Source: Tamarix chinensis
Taxonomy: Eukaryota > Streptophyta > Magnoliopsida > Caryophyllales > Tamaricaceae
Assembly (NCBI GenBank): GCA_030549775.1
Contig: CM060181.1
Coordinates: 52,644,218 to 52,708,217 of the forward strand
Length of the DNA: 64,000 nucleotides
Reading direction: 5' to 3'
Part shown: positions 59,876-64,000 of the stretch, piece by piece
Position numbering within the stretch: the first letter of the stretch is position 1
How the letters are laid out: the number at the start of each line of letters is the position of its first letter
The notes under the pieces: generated by a model
The model's input: the letters and a program-made list of their open reading frames with translations, nothing else
The model's database searches: none
What the model was told of the DNA's origin: nothing
Position numbers and translations under genes: made by a program

Positions 59876-61375
59876 AATGGATTCAAATCGTACCATCAAC
59901 AAAGGCAAAGGTAGAGTTAGAAAGCAACTAATTCCACAAGCTCATCCACCCCGTCAACAACCACAAAGTAGCCAACTTCGTCAAGGTACACAACATATTC
60001 AAAATATGTAAAATTATGGAGTCCAAGTACCTAATATGGAATATTGGGAAAATTCTCAAATAAATTCCAATACCCCAAACCTTTCACAACAATTCCAACA
60101 ATTTGATTGTTACACACCAACTCTAGATCAATCACAAGCTCGAATTTTTCCACCCACTCAATACAGTCAGAACTCACCACCATTTTCTCAACATCAACCT
60201 CAACATCCATCATCTAGACAATTCGATTCGTACTCACCAAACCACTCTTATCCACAAGCTCAAACTTTTCTACCTACTCAATCTGAAAGATGGAATTTTA
60301 ATCAAGGAGGTTATTCACCGGAACCTTCGATAGATCAACACCCTATGACCCCTGGTTCTAGTAGAGGTTCACAAATGTCACAAATGCTTTTTTCTACTTT
60401 CTCGACACAACTTGGTATGAACGATGTCAATGAAGAAATTAGTGGAAATGTTGACGGTGGTGGCAATGATGATGATGATGATGAGGAGGAGGAGGAGGAG
60501 GAGGAGCCGGAGGGGGAAGAGGAAAGCCCTGTTGCTGATATACACTCGAGGAAAAAAAGCATCCAAAGTTTACTTGGTCTAGAGAAGATAGCAAGACATT
60601 AGTCCATACGTACATTAATGTGATGAATAATATCTTTGTAGGAACTAATCAATCGTCTGATATTTTTTGGGGTAAAATCGTTGAAGGCTATAATAAATTT
60701 AGAGGTTCTAGTCGTGAACGAACCCCTAATCAATGCAAGAATCACTATAGGACGAGTTCGAAAGAAAGCGCAAAGTTTAGTACTGCATACAATCAAGCGC
60801 TTAGAAAGCAAAAAAGCGGAAAATCAGAAATTGATGTTCTTGATAAAGCACACCAATTCTATATAACTACTAATGGTAGGAAATTTAACCGAATGCATGT
60901 TTGGGAAATATTGAGGCATGAGCCAAAGTGGAAAGCCAAATATCATGACTCACCATCTGAAACTACAAGCAGTGGAGCTAAGAGGAGTAGGGTGAATGAA
61001 AGTGGTGCATACTCGAATACATCCTCAAATCCCAGTACTCCAACTAGTGCTGCCCCCCTAATAGAAGAATTTCTACCTCGTCCTCTAGGCAAGCAACAAA
61101 CAGGAAAACGTGCTATTGTCAATGAGGCAATTAATTCAGTAAATGCAGCCAATCAATCAATAAATGAGGCGTCTCACACAATTCAAAATTATGCCAAAAT
61201 TGTAGAAGAAAAGATGAAGTTGGAAGCTCGTAGGGAAAAAATTGATGAGGATAAGATGAAGATGAAGAAGTGGAGACGATATGAGAAATTATCATTGCTA
61301 CAAAATAGAACACTTCAACAAGATAGGTAGTTTGCACAATTGAAAGCTGACTTGTGCCCTGAAGATGATGAATGA
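59876..61375 (+). pseudogene. Harbinger ORF1, Myb/SANT-like DNA-binding protein
   Basis: Start MDSNRTINKGKGRVRKQL, then a Gln/Pro/Ser-rich region, an acidic run (DDDDDEEEEEEEE), a trihelix-like segment (FTWSREDSKTLVHTYINV, SSDIFWGKIVEGYN, RTPNQCKNHYR) and a NAM-associated C-terminal region (FNRMHVWEILRHEPKWKAK, LEEFLPRPLGKQQ-type motif, coiled coil). Harbinger transposition needs this protein beside the transposase, probably to bring it to the nucleus and to the ends. Breaks: a stop at 60009-60011, a frameshift near 60560 next to an A7 run, and a stop at 61328-61330, after which QLKADLCPEDDE resumes the usual C-terminus. Confidence 0.78.
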
Positions 61376-61634
61376 GGATGACTTCTGATTAATGCTCCTA
61401 TCTATTTTTATTATGTTGTTGTATGTTTTATGCATTTATGTTGTATTCCAATGTAATGTTATAGTTATCCGCATTTTAACTTTTTGTACTAGCTTTTGTT
61501 TAATTTTTATGCTGGTGATGTATTCCAAAGTAATTTTCAACTTGATGGTTGTGTTCCAAATTAATGTGTTGTATTCCAAAGAATCTAGACAATTTTAGTT
61601 GTCAGAACACCAATAATGCATGCACATGGGTATC

Positions 61635-62030
61635 TTTGTCTTTACGTAGCTCATTATTTGTGTTATGCTTTTTAGGTAAGAATATACATTATTGTAGGCA
61701 CATTGGATGCCTTTGTTTTTATCCAATGCATCAGAATACCATTATTATATGCACATGGGTTGCATTTGTCTTTACGTAGCTCATTATTTGTGTTATGCTT
61801 TTTAGGTAAGAATATACATTATTGTAGGCACATTGGATGCCTTTGTTTTTATCCAATGCATCAGAATACCATTATTATATGCACATGGGTTGCATTTGTC
61901 TTTACGTAGCTCATTATTTGTGTTATGCTTTTTAGGTAAGAATATACATTATTGTAGGCACATTGGATGCCTTTGTTTTTATCCAATGCATCATAATACC
62001 ATTATTATATGCACATGGGTTGCCTTTGTC
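61635..62030 (+). repeat. Tandem 130-base repeats between the two Harbinger genes
   Basis: Three units starting near 61635, 61765 and 61895 plus a partial fourth near 62025 repeat TTTGTCTTTACGTAGCTCAT, GTAAGAATATACATTATTG and GGATGCCTTTGTTTTTATCC. Units two and three are almost identical, so the expansion is recent. Open frames across them repeat with the same period and are not genes. Confidence 0.88.
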
Positions 62031-62175
62031 TTCACCCAACACATTATTTGTGATCTACATTATTACAAAATCCACAAGCTCTATATATTTGACATGAAGT
62101 TAGCCCAACAACCTAAACCATCTACCACTATATATTCTTACCAACCATCAAGTTTCACAAAGAATTAAGAAAAAC

Positions 62176-63528
62176 ATGTCTTCTAGCTCATCCACACATT
62201 CTTCATCGAAGTCTTCATCAGATGATGAAGAGTACAATACATCCAACGATATAGAAAATGAAATAGTGCAAAAGGTCGATGATTGCATATTCAACCTTCA
62301 AAATCAACTGCGCCATCAGCATAAGTTAATACAAGAGCTTTCATCATATGCACAACCACGAAGAAGAGTCAAGAAACGTAATTACATAAATAGGGATCGT
62401 CAAGGTGGCCATAATCGCTTGTATGCCGACTACTTTTCTGATAATCCAACTTATACGGATGCACAATTTCGTCGTAGATTTCGAATGAGGAGACCTGTTT
62501 TCCTTCGTATAGTGGAAGCTTTAGGTAACCACACTCCATACTTTACTCAAAGATTTGAAGCATCAGGGAGGCGTGGTTTATCACCATTGCAAAAATGCAC
62601 AGCCGCTTTGCGTATGTTGGCATATGGAATGTCAGCCGATAGTTGTGATGAATATGTGCGTCTTGGAGAAACCACAACAAGAGAATGCATTGTAAAGTTC
62701 GCTGAAGGTGTGATAAATGTTTTCGGAGGAGAGTACTTGAGGAGGCCGAACCAATCAGACCTCCAACGGTTACTTTATGTGAATGAGCAGCGTGGGTTTC
62801 CAGGTATGATTGGTAGCATTGATTGCATGCATTGGAAGTGGAAGAATTGTCCAGTTGGTTGGCAAGGTCAGTATGCTCGAGGACATGGGAAGCCAACGGT
62901 CGTTCTTGAAGCTATCGCTTCATATGATCTATGGATTTAGCATGCATATTTTGGTACTCCTGGTTCGTGTAATGATATTAATGTCCTCGATCGATCTCCT
63001 GTATTTGATGATATCTACAATGGTAATGCTCCACATGTAGCATTTACAGTTAATGGTAACCAATATAACTTAGGCTACAATCTCACAGATGGTATCTATC
63101 CACTATGGGCTACATTCATCCAATCTATATGTCATCCACAAGGTGAGAAAAATAAACTATTTGCTCAAGTACAAGAGTCGGTTAGGAAGGATGTTGAGCG
63201 TGCATTTGGAGTTTTGCAAGCACGATTTGCCGTTATACGCGATCCAGCACAATTTTGGGAAGTACAAACATTGAGCAACATTATGAATGCCTGCATCATA
63301 TTACATAACATGATTGTTGAAGATGAACGTGACACGTATTTACTTGCGGCAGATATGTCTCAGTTTGATCAAAATGACATAGATGAGCCATATTTTTGTG
63401 AGCGCACAGTAGAGTATGGACAATATATTCGAAATATTATCCAAGTTCGAGATAGAGATTCTCATCATCGATTATTACTGTATTTGATCGAGCATATCTG
63501 GCAACGTTTTGATCCCGGTAGAAACTAA
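62176..63528 (+). pseudogene. PIF/Harbinger DDE transposase with one nonsense codon
   Basis: About 450 residues with an acidic, Ser-rich N-terminus, a helix-turn-helix-like region (RRRFRMRRPVFLRIVEAL, PLQKCTAALRMLAYG) and the DDE_4 nuclease. The catalytic residues are present in one frame: Asp at 62821 (GSIDCMHWKW), Asp at 62974 (CNDINVLDRSP) and Glu at 63196 (VERAFGVLQARF). The only break is TAG at 62938-62940, where the family has Trp in DLWIWHAYFG. One G-to-A change explains it. The start is the first ATG of the frame. The enzyme would excise and insert the element at TTA targets. All other sequence looks intact, so it died recently or the family has active relatives. Confidence 0.88.
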
Positions 63529-64000
63529 AATGTTTTTTGTTATTGTATTTTTAGTTGTATTCTTGCACCATCTTTAAATTATTGATGTTTTTCAATTATG
63601 TAATTTCATTTTTAGAGAATCATTGCTCTACTTTGATTATGTAATTTCATATTTTGGTGTACTCATTGTTGTTGTATCAGTAAAATATTTTATGTTGTAC
63701 TCTTTTAATTAAAAATATGAATTTTTATTAAAATAAAAACTTATATATATTTTAGTCGTTGACGGTATTTAAGGAATTGTTTAAACATTTAAAATGTAAA
63801 ATAAAATTTAATTACGCCAAAACAACATAAGTTAAAAATATTAAAATATTAATTTTTATTTTAATATTTAATATTAGTATTATACAAATATTATAAAAAA
63901 GATAATTAATTTTGTAATTAATTAAAATGATAAAAATATATTAATATATGTAAAAAAAATTATATCATTTTATTAAATTTAAAAAATTATTTTTTTAATA
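63529..64000. other. 3' non-coding part of the Harbinger element
   Basis: AT-rich sequence beyond the transposase stop, without coding sequence or visible inverted repeat. The element end should lie further right. Confidence 0.6.

Larger units (their letters stand above)
58972..64000 (+). mobile_element. PIF/Harbinger transposon, right end outside the window
   Basis: A start GACTATCCACAACGGCGCAG directly after TTA (58969-58971) fits Harbinger ends and their TTA duplication. Inside are a Myb/SANT-type ORF1 and a DDE transposase in the usual order and strand. The right inverted repeat was not found within the window, so the element is cut off after about 5 kb. Confidence 0.85.

Noticed and set aside
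61703..62168. Three nested frames with identical residues
   Set aside because: They repeat with the 130-base tandem period and are not genes.
1..64000. CRISPR arrays, bacterial operons or tRNA genes
   Set aside because: No regular spaced repeats of that kind and no tRNA cloverleaf; introns, LTRs and plant transposon families show nuclear plant DNA.

Overview
The window is a transposon-dense stretch of a flowering plant genome, most likely a eudicot. It holds CACTA, hAT and PIF/Harbinger DNA transposons, a plant L1-type LINE whose ORF1 has an RRM, a Ty3/gypsy element, a Cassandra-type TRIM carrying 5S rRNA-like sequence, long solo LTRs, a SINE and many AT-rich microsatellites. I found no host gene I can defend. 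The species cannot be fixed from the sequence alone.

Layout: 1-5046 is the 3' part of a CACTA transposon on the + strand (CACTA-1). Its eleven-exon gene joins a transposase_24-type region to a Ulp1-like cysteine protease, and the element ends in an array of short hairpins and a CACTA terminus. 5047-11750 is AT-rich sequence with LTR-like blocks. 11760-12393 is a Cassandra-like TRIM on the - strand. 12394-19797 is gene-free AT-rich DNA with a degenerate tandem array at 17563-18305. 19814-20067 is a SINE with clear target-site duplications, and 21611-21852 is a MITE-like element. 22830-29035 is a decayed full-length LINE (+). 29448-36879 is a decayed Ty3/gypsy element with two unequal LTRs, set in a degenerate minisatellite. 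39183-39230 is the start of another LINE.

The right part: about 40600-48249 is a second CACTA element (CACTA-2, - strand) with a TNP2-like transposase gene and a separate transposase_24-like gene. It appears to have entered a GA-rich, LTR-like block (48250-49700). 50461-54356 is a 3.9 kb probable solo LTR. 55190-55300 is a 5'-truncated LINE copy. 55342-56008 is a solo LTR (-) whose upstream region holds perfect heat-shock elements. 57449-58600 is a non-autonomous hAT with an 8-bp target duplication. 58972 to the window end is a PIF/Harbinger transposon whose transposase is broken by a single nonsense codon.

Nearly all coding sequence belongs to mobile elements and is decayed to different degrees. 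The Harbinger transposase and the Ulp1 domain of CACTA-1 keep their key residues. The LINE and gypsy reverse transcriptases have lost catalytic aspartates. Many of the stops are of the CGA-to-TGA, CAR-to-TAR or TGG-to-TAG/TGA kind, as expected from deamination of methylated cytosines in silenced elements. No clearly new biological system was found. The best leads are the heat-element solo LTR, the CACTA-borne Ulp1 protease, the hAT with a strong G-quadruplex motif at its end, and several large palindromes inside LTRs.
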